A stretch of DNA of 64,000 bases from Thermoprotei archaeon (GTDB taxonomy: Archaea; Thermoproteota; Thermoprotei; Gearchaeales; WAQG01), in contig JAVZOV010000005.1 in assembly GCA_038881895.1 (NCBI GenBank), forward strand, positions 62,001-126,000. The letters run 5' to 3'. Below are positions 1 to 8,294 of the stretch, in pieces. Position 1 is the first letter of the stretch. Each line of letters starts with the position of its first letter. The translations under genes were made by a program, and so were the position numbers. The notes under the pieces were generated by a model. The model did not search any database. It worked only from the letters and a program-made list of their open reading frames with translations, and was not told the origin of the DNA.

Positions 1-1
1 G

Positions 2-523
2 GCAGTATATCCATTCGTAACAGCTTTTACAGTATTATTTATAGCGGGAGCACTATTTGGATTCTTTGTACTAGCTCCTTTTGTGATTTGGACTGTAATA
101 CCATTTTCACAATTTGTTGGATCTGAGCCGGTATTGTCAGTATCCGATTTTTATTCGGTTATATTTGTTACAATAGCATTTAGTGGAATAGGGTTCACAT
201 TCCCAGCGATATTTGTTCTTTTAGTGAGATTAGGGATAACAAATACGTCAATAATAACAAAAAATAGAAGATATTTTTATGCTGCGTTGTACATAATTAC
301 AGCAATAATTACTCCAGATGGTGGTCCATTAGCGGATTTAGCGTTATTTATTCCAATGGCAGTTATGATGGAAATCACTGTTCATATAGCTAAGAAGTAT
401 GAAAAACAACAAGCAGTGAGTATAGAAGAACCAATGAAAAGTGGAAAATCATGTAAGTTTTGTGGATACTTGCTAAAAAATAATGAAATATTTTGTCCTA
501 AATGTGGTAGATCTCAAATTTAG
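2..523 (+). CDS. tatC: TatC, C-terminal part, with an added zinc ribbon (5' partial)
   Basis: This is the end of the multi-spanning receptor of the twin-arginine translocase, which exports folded proteins across the membrane. The reading frame is open from the window edge. The visible part has the late transmembrane helices with the TatC signature GIGFTFPAIF, the basic loop before the next helix, and the ITPDGGP segment before the last helix. After the last helix (about residue 100 counted from the GTG at 83) comes a charged linker and a Cys4 zinc ribbon (CKFCGY and CPKCGR). A zinc ribbon is not part of ordinary TatC, so this is a tail extension or fusion. It should lie on the cytoplasmic side if topology is standard. 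The stop overlaps the convergent ribonucleotide reductase stop by 4 bp. TatC identity is well supported; the role of the ribbon is unknown. Confidence 0.85.
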   Translation, partial: AVYPFVTAFTVLFIAGALFGFFVLAPFVIWTVIPFSQFVGSEPVLSVSDFYSVIFVTIAFSGIGFTFPAIFVLLVRLGITNTSIITKNRRYFYAALYIITAIITPDGGPLADLALFIPMAVMMEITVHIAKKYEKQQAVSIEEPMKSGKSCKFCGYLLKNNEIFCPKCGRSQI

Positions 524-3174
524 CTTACTGGGCACGCTATCCATCCGCAATCTAAACATTTTATGCAATCATCCTCGTAAATGAGGCGTTTACTTCCGCA
601 TTCTGGACACATTTCGATCTTTTCTTTTTCTTTTGGTTTAGGTTCTAGTATGAATGCTGTATCAAGACCTTTTGTTTTTATAACATTCTTTTCAATTTCT
701 GCTCTAACCGAACTCCTAGAGTTCAAAAGGTTTGTAATGTCTATTCCTAGAGATTGCATAAGTTTTAGTGTATTATTCTCTGTCAGTGTTACATATACGC
801 CAGATTTCTGTGATGGTGTTATTAGTACTTGTGCACTTTTAGAGCCGTCCCTGTAGATTGTAATACTTTTTAGGCCAAGCTTATAACTGAATAAATATGC
901 CTTTTCTACATCTTCTATTGTAACCCAGCTTGGCATGTTTATTGTCTTGCTTATGGATGCGCATATCCATATTTTTGCCTCAGCTTCAGCCCTTATATGA
1001 TCCCACCAAGGTATGTCGTAAGCTACAAGGAATACTTTTCTTATGTCTTCAGGTATTTCATTAATACCTTGTGCTGATCCTCCATTATCGGAGATTTTCT
1101 TCAGTATTCTCTCATCGTATAACGCTCTCTCTTTTAATTGCCTTTCGAATTCTATATCTGTATAAAAGAATGCTCCAACTGTGACTCTTTTCTCATAGAC
1201 TAAAGCAAATTGAGGTTCTATACCGGATGATACATCGAAAATCATGGATATAGAACCTGTGGGGGCAACTGTAGAGACCTCAGCATTTCTAATCCCATAC
1301 TTGGCTATTTCTTTAGCTAGTTCGTCCCAGTCTAAGGTCCAATACTCTCTATGATAAAATCCATCGAAAGGCATTTCACCATCAACATAACTAGTTTGAT
1401 TATAAATAGGAAACGGCCCCCTTTCTTTGGCATGCTCTATTGAGGCTTTCATAGCATAGTAAGTGAGGTTTTCAGTAATCCTTCTTATGAATGAAAAGCC
1501 TTCTTCACTATTATAAGGTATTTTTAGGGCGAATAATGCGTCTGCTAATCCCATGTAGCCTAAACCGATTTTTCTAGTAAGTTTTGTGGCATCATTTATT
1601 TTCTTACTGGGATATTTATTCACGTCTATAATATTATCTAAGAAGTGTGCAGCAACTTTTACTGCCTCTCTAAACTTTTCCCAATTAAAAACACCCTTAT
1701 CATCCCTAAAATCAATAAAAGCGTATAAGTTTATAGAACCCAAATTACATGATTCATAAGGATATAATGGTTCTTCACCGCATGGATTAGTGCACCTTAC
1801 ATAACCCAATGCTTTTTTAAATACGTTTCTCTTATTTATGTTATCAAAGAATATTACACCTGGATCGCCAGTTTTCCATGCCATTTCTGCAATCATGTGG
1901 AATATCTTTTTAGGATCGACCTCTTTCCATACTTTTCCATCCCTTGGATTCCTAAGAGGATATGGTTTGCCAGATTCATAGTATTCCCAAAAATCTGGGG
2001 TTATCATTACAGAAATATTGTAGTTCACGAATGCTGTCTCACTTATTTTGGAGGTAATAAATTTCTCGATATCCGGATGCCATATTTCAAGAATTCCCAT
2101 GTTCGCTCCACGGCGCTTTCCACCTTGCTTTATTACATCTGTTACTGTATCAATAATTCTCATGAAACTTACAGGACCTGATGCAACGCCTCTTGTTGAA
2201 AAAACTATATCACCTTCAGGCCTTAATTTAGAAAAATTAACACCAACACCACCACCTGATTTAAATATTATCGCTGCATCTTTTGCAGTATCCATTATCG
2301 ATTCTATATCATCATTTATATCTAATACAAAACATGCAGAGAGTTGCCCAAGTCTAGCACCAGCGTTAAAGAGAGTTGGTGAGTTTGGCAAGAACTTCTT
2401 CTCAATCATGAGATTATAGTACTTAAGGTAGTTATCATAGTATTTATCAAATTCTCCTTTTAAAAGCATGTCCCAAAACTGAGACCATGAAACTTTCATT
2501 TTACCCTGTGTATTTAACTCATCATATAAGGATTTCATGCGTTCTAAATGATACTCATTCCATGTTATCATATATCCTGATGTGTTTTTCCCTAAACCAA
2601 TCTTATGTTTCCACATCACAGGATTAAATTCTTCAAAAGCATGGATTGGCTGTTTACCATTTTTATCAAATATTTTCTCGTCATAAAGTATATCAGGTAT
2701 CACTACCAAAGCAGCAACACGCTGAAACATTTGTTTAGGACCTTCAATCAATTTTCCATTCTCATCACGCAGTAAGTATCGTGATGCGAGAAGTCTTATT
2801 GCATTAAGGCTAAGACTCTTATCGACTTCATCTATATAATCTCTCTCGAGTAAAAGCATCTTCTCCTTCCTAATATTTTCTCTTTCCTTTCTATAGAGAA
2901 TGTATGCCTTCGCAACCTCATAAAGACCATGCTTAACTAAAGCAAGTTCAACGATATCTTGAATTTCTTCAACATGTGGGTATACTCCACTCTCGCCAAA
3001 ACGTTCATCAATCATGCGTAATACATATAAAACCACACTATGAAGTGTAGTCTCATCATACTTTCTAACACTAACCATTGCTTTCTTGATAGCATTCTCA
3101 ATCCTAGATGGATCGAAATCAACAACTCTACCATCTCTCTTTACAACCTTTGTTACTCTCAGTTGCACTGCCAT
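520..3174 (-). CDS. nrdJ: Adenosylcobalamin-dependent (class II) ribonucleoside-diphosphate reductase
   Basis: Reduces ribonucleotides to deoxyribonucleotides with a B12-generated thiyl radical. At 884 aa it has a normal family length. Residues about 5-95 form an ATP-cone (VVKRDGRVVDFD). The catalytic barrel shows NSPTLFNAG near 263, a half-cystine in the SACF segment near 281, FKSGGGVGVNFS near 305, the radical-site loop NPCGEEPLYP near 465 and APTGSIS near 637. The tail has two CxxC pairs (CPECG, CLDCG) followed by a last CPV, matching the zinc-binding and thiol-shuttle tail of archaeal NrdJ. ATG start is preceded by GGAGGGT. No small subunit gene is adjacent, as expected for class II. It is transcribed away from the following zinc-ribbon gene across a 300-bp AT-rich gap. 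Confidence 0.95.
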   Translation of the reverse strand: MAVQLRVTKVVKRDGRVVDFDPSRIENAIKKAMVSVRKYDETTLHSVVLYVLRMIDERFGESGVYPHVEEIQDIVELALVKHGLYEVAKAYILYRKERENIRKEKMLLLERDYIDEVDKSLSLNAIRLLASRYLLRDENGKLIEGPKQMFQRVAALVVIPDILYDEKIFDKNGKQPIHAFEEFNPVMWKHKIGLGKNTSGYMITWNEYHLERMKSLYDELNTQGKMKVSWSQFWDMLLKGEFDKYYDNYLKYYNLMIEKKFLPNSPTLFNAGARLGQLSACFVLDINDDIESIMDTAKDAAIIFKSGGGVGVNFSKLRPEGDIVFSTRGVASGPVSFMRIIDTVTDVIKQGGKRRGANMGILEIWHPDIEKFITSKISETAFVNYNISVMITPDFWEYYESGKPYPLRNPRDGKVWKEVDPKKIFHMIAEMAWKTGDPGVIFFDNINKRNVFKKALGYVRCTNPCGEEPLYPYESCNLGSINLYAFIDFRDDKGVFNWEKFREAVKVAAHFLDNIIDVNKYPSKKINDATKLTRKIGLGYMGLADALFALKIPYNSEEGFSFIRRITENLTYYAMKASIEHAKERGPFPIYNQTSYVDGEMPFDGFYHREYWTLDWDELAKEIAKYGIRNAEVSTVAPTGSISMIFDVSSGIEPQFALVYEKRVTVGAFFYTDIEFERQLKERALYDERILKKISDNGGSAQGINEIPEDIRKVFLVAYDIPWWDHIRAEAEAKIWICASISKTINMPSWVTIEDVEKAYLFSYKLGLKSITIYRDGSKSAQVLITPSQKSGVYVTLTENNTLKLMQSLGIDITNLLNSRSSVRAEIEKNVIKTKGLDTAFILEPKPKEKEKIEMCPECGSKRLIYEDDCIKCLDCGWIACPVS

Positions 3175-3405
3175 ACAAACCCTCCAACTAGAACTAATAC
3201 TCAGAGACTTATAAAAAGATATTTTACATACCTAATTTTCTAACATTTATGTTTTCACATGGAATATTTCAAAAAAATTCGTAAAAATGTTTAACTGAAC
3301 CATTCAGAAGTAGGATCTACAAATAATAATATTTTCACTGTAAACAATTTTATATTGCGAGTATAAATTTTGATGTCTGTATATCGAAAATACAACACAT
3401 TAGGG

Positions 3406-3428
3406 GTCTTTTTAGAGTTTAAAAAGAC
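3406..3428. repeat. 9-bp inverted repeat with 5-nt loop upstream of the zinc-ribbon pair
   Basis: GTCTTTTTA and TAAAAAGAC flank GAGTT. The repeat sits about 40 bp before the start of the downstream gene in the divergent spacer after nrdJ. It could be an operator, or a terminator-like hairpin. The rest of the spacer (3175-3465) is AT-rich and holds nothing else I recognise. Confidence 0.5.
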
Positions 3429-3471
3429 ATACTTAAGATTTTTATGCTGATAAGAATTATCTTATGTGAAC

Positions 3472-4428
3472 ATGTCGATTCAAATATATAGATGCGCAAA
3501 CTGTAATGGTCCTTTAGAGATCACACCTGAAACAATAGTTTCTGTTTGCGAATATTGCGGATATCCTAATTGGATTAATACTTCAGTAAAGACTGAAATA
3601 ATGATCGTGCCATCAAAAAGTCGGGATGACATTATTAACGCTTTTCTAAACAGAGTAAACCGTGATTTCGATTTGAGTCATATTAAAAGTGAAATCTCAA
3701 TCAAAGACGTACAAGGTTTCTATATACCTTATTGGATAGTTGAGATAGAAACGAAGGCACATTACGAGGGTTATAAAGTAGAAGTGAGAACAGGAGCGAG
3801 GGGTAGTATTGAAACAAGAAAGGTACATACTAGTGGAGAATTTTCTTTTACAAAAATTTATGGTCTACTAGCAAGAAGAGCGGTGGAAGATCTAGCAGTT
3901 GAAAATCTGGCACAACATTATATTAAGAGTGATGCTGTGAATGAGATGAAGTTAGATCAGGTCGATTGGTCCAAAATTAAACTGAAGGTACTAAGTGGAG
4001 AGTATGATGAAAAAACTGCTATAGTAGAAGCTAAAGAAAGGGCTTTCAATGAAGCCGAAAAGAAATCACAAGAAAAAGTTACTGAACTGACACGATTTAT
4101 TTGTTACACAAATATTAAAAATGATCTTAAACCTAAACTTATACTCTTGCCATATTGGCTTCTTACATACAGTTATAAGAATAGTATTTTTAGATTCGTG
4201 GCATCTGGATGGGATGCTGAACCATTAGAGACTAGCGAACCTGTTCTTATTTACAGAAGAATTGTTTATTTACTTGGAATCTTTTGTGGAATCGCCATAT
4301 CGAGTCTAACAGCACCAATAGTAATTCATAATCCAATAGCAGGGATACTGGGGATAGTTTTTGGTAGCGCGTTAACTTTCAAATCAAGTGGGATATTTGT
4401 GTCAGATGTTAGATTAGAAAGAGGATGA
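3472..4428 (+). CDS. Zinc-ribbon membrane protein, paralogue 1
   Basis: I do not recognise a named family. The N-terminus is a Cys4 zinc ribbon (CANC and CEYCGY, residues about 7-30). A soluble middle region follows, with a motif FYIPYWIVEIETKA near 80 and a second PYWLLTY segment near 230. Near the C-terminus are one or two hydrophobic segments rich in Gly, Ile and Ala (about 265-305). The layout matches the next gene, so the two are likely an old tandem duplication. ATG at 3472 was preferred over an in-frame GTG at 3466. Only 6 bp separate the two genes, so they are probably co-transcribed and the products may work together at the membrane. Function unknown. Confidence 0.8.
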   Translation: MSIQIYRCANCNGPLEITPETIVSVCEYCGYPNWINTSVKTEIMIVPSKSRDDIINAFLNRVNRDFDLSHIKSEISIKDVQGFYIPYWIVEIETKAHYEGYKVEVRTGARGSIETRKVHTSGEFSFTKIYGLLARRAVEDLAVENLAQHYIKSDAVNEMKLDQVDWSKIKLKVLSGEYDEKTAIVEAKERAFNEAEKKSQEKVTELTRFICYTNIKNDLKPKLILLPYWLLTYSYKNSIFRFVASGWDAEPLETSEPVLIYRRIVYLLGIFCGIAISSLTAPIVIHNPIAGILGIVFGSALTFKSSGIFVSDVRLERG

Positions 4429-4434
4429 GAATTG

Positions 4435-5403
4435 ATGACCATGTGTCCATACTGTAAAGCTGAATTTGATGCCCCGCTTGATACAGAATACATTACGTGC
4501 CCATACTGTGGAACAGTTTTCCAAATTAAAACTGGAAATATAAAAGCTGAAAATCACTTTTTCTATCCAATAAACATCGATTCAACATTATCATTTAAGA
4601 ATCTTATATCGTTCCTTACACGCCAGTATGGTGCACCTAAGGATATAAATAACGCATCTATCACAAAACGCACATTACACTATTTACCACTTCATCTATA
4701 CGAAGGTAGAGGATATGCGAAATGTCCTAATGGTAGTGAAACATACTATGAAACACAGGAAGCTTACCTTGCACTAGTTAACCCTCCAATACCAATTTAC
4801 CATGAATACAGATTTCCAGTCAGGGGAAAGATATACTTTAAACCTAACATACTTGAATATGGAAAATATTATAATCCAGAAATATCAGATGATGGCTTTA
4901 AATCATTAGTTGAAAGCTCCGTTTATAACAAAATTTCAAGAGAGATCATACTATCATGTCAAAATCCCCAAATTAATGTAACTGTAAACTATCAAGGTTT
5001 AATACATTATCCATTCTGGGAATTCACATACCAATACAACAATGAATTATATAAAGGAATAGTAGACGCAGTGGATGGAATAGTTGTTTATGCTGAGTAT
5101 CCGCAAGAACTTGGTCACAGAAGAATCTTCGCAACAATAGGAATAATCTCCATAATTACAGGTCTAACACTTGGTACCATAAGTGGGCTTATCATAGGAA
5201 ATCTACTCTTAGGAATAATAGGTGGTCTTATAAGTGGTGTAATAGGTGGTTTGAGATTACTATCGCGATCTGCAAGACATAGAATTAAGACAACACAATT
5301 AAAAGAACGAATGGGGACAACAAATAAAGAGGAGCTGAGAGAATTAGTACATGATTTAGGAGAAATGATAACACGAAGCGTAAACCTTACTTCTAAATCA
5401 TAA
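4435..5403 (+). CDS. Zinc-ribbon membrane protein, paralogue 2
   Basis: Partner of the preceding gene, with the same architecture. It has an N-terminal Cys4 zinc ribbon (CPYCKAEF and CPYCGTVF), and a middle region with LPLHLYEGRGYA and HYPFWEFTY segments that echo the aromatic motifs of paralogue 1. A Gly-rich double transmembrane segment follows (about residues 230-275, glycine-zipper-like GxxxG spacing), then a charged tail. The ATG at 4435 follows an AGAGGATGAG stretch that includes the stop of paralogue 1; an in-frame TTG lies one codon earlier. No catalytic motif is visible. A membrane scaffold or sensor role would be a guess. Confidence 0.8.
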   Translation: MTMCPYCKAEFDAPLDTEYITCPYCGTVFQIKTGNIKAENHFFYPINIDSTLSFKNLISFLTRQYGAPKDINNASITKRTLHYLPLHLYEGRGYAKCPNGSETYYETQEAYLALVNPPIPIYHEYRFPVRGKIYFKPNILEYGKYYNPEISDDGFKSLVESSVYNKISREIILSCQNPQINVTVNYQGLIHYPFWEFTYQYNNELYKGIVDAVDGIVVYAEYPQELGHRRIFATIGIISIITGLTLGTISGLIIGNLLLGIIGGLISGVIGGLRLLSRSARHRIKTTQLKERMGTTNKEELRELVHDLGEMITRSVNLTSKS

Positions 5404-5420
5404 TAAAGCTTTTAGGCTTA

Positions 5421-5513
5421 ACACCTGTCTATGACGGTGGCACCTATAAAGGAGCGTGTAATTCTTGAGACCTTGGAAAAAACTCACTCTTCAGTACAAG
5501 GGGAATTACGCTA
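5421..5513 (+). ncRNA. Possible structured RNA or 5' leader upstream of the biotin ligase
   Basis: This 130-bp gap is richer in G and C than its surroundings and can fold into two consecutive hairpins. Hairpin 1 spans 5422-5439: CACC and GTC pair with GAC and GGTG, with a single bulged T and a TAT loop. Hairpin 2 spans 5453-5512: AGC and GTAATTC pair with GAATTAC and GCT across a 2-nt bulge, and an inner CCTTG (5471-5475) pairs with CAAGG (5497-5501). It matches no riboswitch or box C/D RNA that I recognise. It could be a free small RNA or a leader of the gene starting at 5534. Confidence 0.35.
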
Positions 5514-5533
5514 AAAAATAGGATAGAGCAATA

Positions 5534-6256
5534 ATGTACATACCACCTATTATCTTTTATCTAAGAACGAATTCAACGCAAGATAAGGCATGGGAATTTT
5601 ATAATAAAGGATTAAGTAATATTATTGTGCTAGCGAGCGAACAGTCCATGGGACGGGGAAGGTATGGGAGAAGATGGTTTTCGCCTAAAGGTGGATTGTG
5701 GTTCTCTTATTTAAAAACTGTTAATGTTCAACCTGAATTATTAGACCTTATTTCAATTGCGTGCGGTGTTGCTGTAGCACTCACATTAAGAGATCTAGGT
5801 TTAAACGCTCTTATAAAATGGCCAAATGATATAATTGTTAATGATAAAAAAATTGCTGGAATATTAATTAATACAAAGATCATGGAGAATAAAATAGTAG
5901 TATTAGTGATTGGTGTGGGCTTAAACCTGAATGTTTATATTAATGCGTTTCCTAAAGAACTAAGAGAACAAATAACCACAGTCTTAAACGAGATTAATCG
6001 TTATACTGATGAAATTAAAACTTTAATCTTAATACTCCAAAAAATAGATGAATTTCTCGATAATATAATATTAAATAAAACACTCATTCATAAATATGCA
6101 AAAGAACTAAATTATTTAAAAAATAAACCTATCAAGGCCTTATTAATGGGCAACAAAATAATCGAAGATATAGTTAAGGATATCGATGAGTCTGGTAAAC
6201 TTGTGACTACTAAAGGTTTAACATTGAGTATTCATGATGTGTTACAGTTATATTAA
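5534..6256 (+). CDS. birA: Biotin--[carboxylase] protein ligase, single-domain type
   Basis: Activates biotin to biotinyl-AMP and transfers it to a lysine of a biotin-carrier protein such as acyl-CoA carboxylase. At 240 aa it lacks the DNA-binding domain of bacterial BirA. The biotinyl-AMP loop is GRGRYGRRW (about 41-49), followed by SPKGGLWFS. The catalytic KWPNDI with the conserved lysine lies near 97, followed by KKIAGILI. The C-terminal part is a short SH3-like barrel. The gene follows the possible structured leader and ends just before IS-like remnant A. No biotin-dependent enzyme is in the window, so its substrate is encoded elsewhere. Confidence 0.92.
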   Translation: MYIPPIIFYLRTNSTQDKAWEFYNKGLSNIIVLASEQSMGRGRYGRRWFSPKGGLWFSYLKTVNVQPELLDLISIACGVAVALTLRDLGLNALIKWPNDIIVNDKKIAGILINTKIMENKIVVLVIGVGLNLNVYINAFPKELREQITTVLNEINRYTDEIKTLILILQKIDEFLDNIILNKTLIHKYAKELNYLKNKPIKALLMGNKIIEDIVKDIDESGKLVTTKGLTLSIHDVLQLY

Positions 6257-6269
6257 TACACTTTAACAC

Positions 6270-6541
6270 AGTCGGCGGGGAGTCTCCATCCGTAGGGGTG
6301 GGGATGAAGGCCGATAAGCTTATATTTTTTCTCGTTGTATTTATCATTGCTTGGTTGGCAGACCTAGTAGGCATGGGACAGGCCGAAAGAGACGCCTGCT
6401 GAGGGCAAGACCTCCGTAACCCACCTTCCACACGGGATTCCCGAAACGGTCTCACCTGCCGAGACCTCCGCTGTGGGTGTGGAGATCGAGTCTGTCCGTG
6501 GAAGCAGGAAGCCACCTGCGAAAGCTGGTGGTAGTTCACTC
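6270..6541 (+). mobile_element. TnpB-less IS200/IS605-type remnant A
   Basis: Fills the 315-bp gap between the biotin ligase and the NSUN gene and is GC-rich against an AT-rich background. Left end: an 8-bp hairpin at 6286-6305 (CTCCATCC, loop GTAG, GGGTGGGG) followed by ATGAAGG. Right end: hairpin 6512-6531 (CCACCTGC, GAAA loop, GCTGGTGG, one mismatch) followed by TAGTTCAC at 6532-6539. The segment before the right hairpin is open in the frame ending VRGSRKPPAKAGGSS, which resembles archaeal TnpB C-termini. No transposase core is present. Both ends follow the same plan as remnants B, C and D. Confidence 0.65.
6371..6540 (+). pseudogene. tnpB 3'-end remnant in element A
   Basis: An open frame with no start and no catalytic core leads into the right-end hairpin. 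It is preceded by a stop at 6368-6370. Its last residues (EIESVRGSRKPPAKAGGSS) have the Pro/Gly/Ser-rich character of the poorly conserved TnpB tail that overlaps the guide RNA in IS605-type elements. It runs through the element end with no stop of its own, so the stop of the original gene is lost or the frame is decayed. Identification rests on resemblance and on the element context. Confidence 0.4.
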
Positions 6542-6571
6542 TCAAAATTGCTTAAAGACAGAACAGCTAAT

Positions 6572-7783
6572 TCAAGTTTTTCTCATTTTTGCTATGGAGA
6601 AACCAGGTGTATCATCGATATGAGGTTGAAAACGTTGTATACTTTTTCCAAAATCATAGTTGCTTAAGGAGCTCCTAGAAGCTATGAATAATTTTTGTTC
6701 TATGGGTTCAAATGGTAACTTGTTTGTTGCTTCAGACATGATCTCTTCAACTTCATGTGGAGTAATAGTACATACGCTGAACACAACTATGCCGCCTCTT
6801 TTTAAAACTTTAGATGCAGCCTTCAGAAACTGAATTTGATACTGTTGATAATCTAAAATTTTCCTAAGTGTGATATCAGATGCAAGCTTTGGGCGAACAC
6901 CTAAAGCAGAACATGGTGGATCTATTATAATTTTATCAGCTTGAAGATCTGGCATTTCTAAATCGAGGTATCTTGTATCCATTACTCTAATGTTAACATT
7001 TTTAATATTTAACCTTTCCAATGTTTCTTTAAGAATACGAACTTTTCTTTCAGAGCGATCAAAACCATAAATGCGACCATTCATATTCATAAGAAATGCT
7101 ATGTAACTTAATTTGCCACCAGGTGCAGCACACATATCTATGACAGTTTCTCTAGGTTGTGGATCTAGTTCTTTAACAGCAACCATAGAGGGTAGTGACT
7201 GTGGATAGATAAGACCCCTATTGAAACTTTCTAACTCTCTTATAGGTGGTATCTTATAAAACGTGTGTGTAACATTAACTGCTATTCCCTTGCGAATGTC
7301 CATCTGATTAAACTCATCGCTACTTATTTTTGACTTACCAATTCCTATAAGAGCACCAAATGGATCTAAAACAGCCACGAGATCATCCTTTCTTACGTTA
7401 ATCATTTTCAAAACCCCTGGAATGTAGAGATTAGCACCTTCAATTACACTCTCTGAGGCAAATTTATCTGCTATCACAACTCCGTTGAAATCTGGTAATT
7501 TATCATAATCTATGTATTGAACATCTATATAAACTGCCTCATTGATATATGGATACTTTTTTACTATCAGTCCCTCTTTTTCTAACTTATCTATAACATA
7601 ATCAACATCAATTGAAGCGATTCTAAGAAAATATCGTTTCGCTGGCTTAGTTACTGAGTAGAGCGCATCTAACCAATCATCACCATATGCTATTTTAAAT
7701 ACATCAAGAACATCAGATGAAAATCTCTCTTTTAAATCTTCAAGTATTAGCTTATTAACCATTTTTATATTTTTAAGTTCCAT
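6572..7783 (-). CDS. NOP2/Sun (NSUN) family RNA m5C methyltransferase with PUA domain
   Basis: Transfers a methyl group from SAM to cytosine C5 in rRNA or tRNA. The N-terminal region (about 1-85) is followed by a PUA RNA-binding domain (about 90-170, including the YIPGVLK segment) and a Rossmann methyltransferase. Motif I is MCAAPGGKLSYIA near 218, motif IV is DPPCSALG near 288 and motif VI is SVCTITPHE near 362. The two cysteines of the NSUN double-Cys mechanism (PPC and SVC) are present. Its 5' end overlaps the nob1 3' end by 11 bp, so it is probably the last gene of an operon nadK-nob1-nsun. RNA target not deducible. Confidence 0.93.
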   Translation of the reverse strand: MELKNIKMVNKLILEDLKERFSSDVLDVFKIAYGDDWLDALYSVTKPAKRYFLRIASIDVDYVIDKLEKEGLIVKKYPYINEAVYIDVQYIDYDKLPDFNGVVIADKFASESVIEGANLYIPGVLKMINVRKDDLVAVLDPFGALIGIGKSKISSDEFNQMDIRKGIAVNVTHTFYKIPPIRELESFNRGLIYPQSLPSMVAVKELDPQPRETVIDMCAAPGGKLSYIAFLMNMNGRIYGFDRSERKVRILKETLERLNIKNVNIRVMDTRYLDLEMPDLQADKIIIDPPCSALGVRPKLASDITLRKILDYQQYQIQFLKAASKVLKRGGIVVFSVCTITPHEVEEIMSEATNKLPFEPIEQKLFIASRSSLSNYDFGKSIQRFQPHIDDTPGFSIAKMRKT

Positions 7784-8294
7784 TTCGTATCACGCTTATC
7801 CGTTTTTTAATAGGTTTTAGTTCAGTCCCACATATTTCACAGTAATTTTTCTCATAAGTGTAATAAGTTTTACATGCAGGACAACGTTTTGACCACTTCC
7901 ATACTTCTCTAATCCCTCTAAATCCTATACTAGCAAATTTTATACCAAAAAATGCCAACATATTTTGTATAGCATAGTCATTAGTGAACACGATAGTTGA
8001 ATCACGATCCAATTCGAGTGCAAGTGCTATCACCTCTAAATCAGTCTTTGTTATGCCTTTACCTCCAAGTTTTTTATGAGCATTCTTAACCTTATTAATA
8101 CTTTCATCAGAAGGTTCAACGATCTTTATAAGACTACTAGAGACTAAAGCGTTGACCATTTCCATGCTCCATTTATTTCTTATTTCATTGACAACACCTG
8201 GTGTAGTATAAATTATCACATCTTTTTTCGCAATCCTACCTGCCAAGCCCATTAAAAATGCGGGAGTATCGAAAACAAAAATCATGATAATCAC
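7773..8294 (-). CDS. nob1: Endoribonuclease Nob1 (16S rRNA 3'-end maturation)
   Basis: Cleaves pre-rRNA at the 3' end of the small-subunit rRNA. The PIN domain carries its acidic residues in FVFDTPAF near the start, VVNEIR, KTDLEV and FTNDYAIQ. It is followed by a Cys4 zinc ribbon (CPACKTYYTY, CEICG) near 136-156. The length of 173 aa fits archaeal Nob1. GTG at 8294 overlaps the last base of the nadK stop; an ATG nine bases further in would give a slightly shorter product. The genes on each side act on RNA and on NAD respectively. Confidence 0.9.
   Translation of the reverse strand: MIIMIFVFDTPAFLMGLAGRIAKKDVIIYTTPGVVNEIRNKWSMEMVNALVSSSLIKIVEPSDESINKVKNAHKKLGGKGITKTDLEVIALALELDRDSTIVFTNDYAIQNMLAFFGIKFASIGFRGIREVWKWSKRCPACKTYYTYEKNYCEICGTELKPIKKRISVIRNGT

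Noticed and set aside
6210-6545. A 111-aa minus-strand frame across remnant A
   Set aside because: It is a shadow on the GC-rich element, lacks family features, and overlaps the biotin ligase end.
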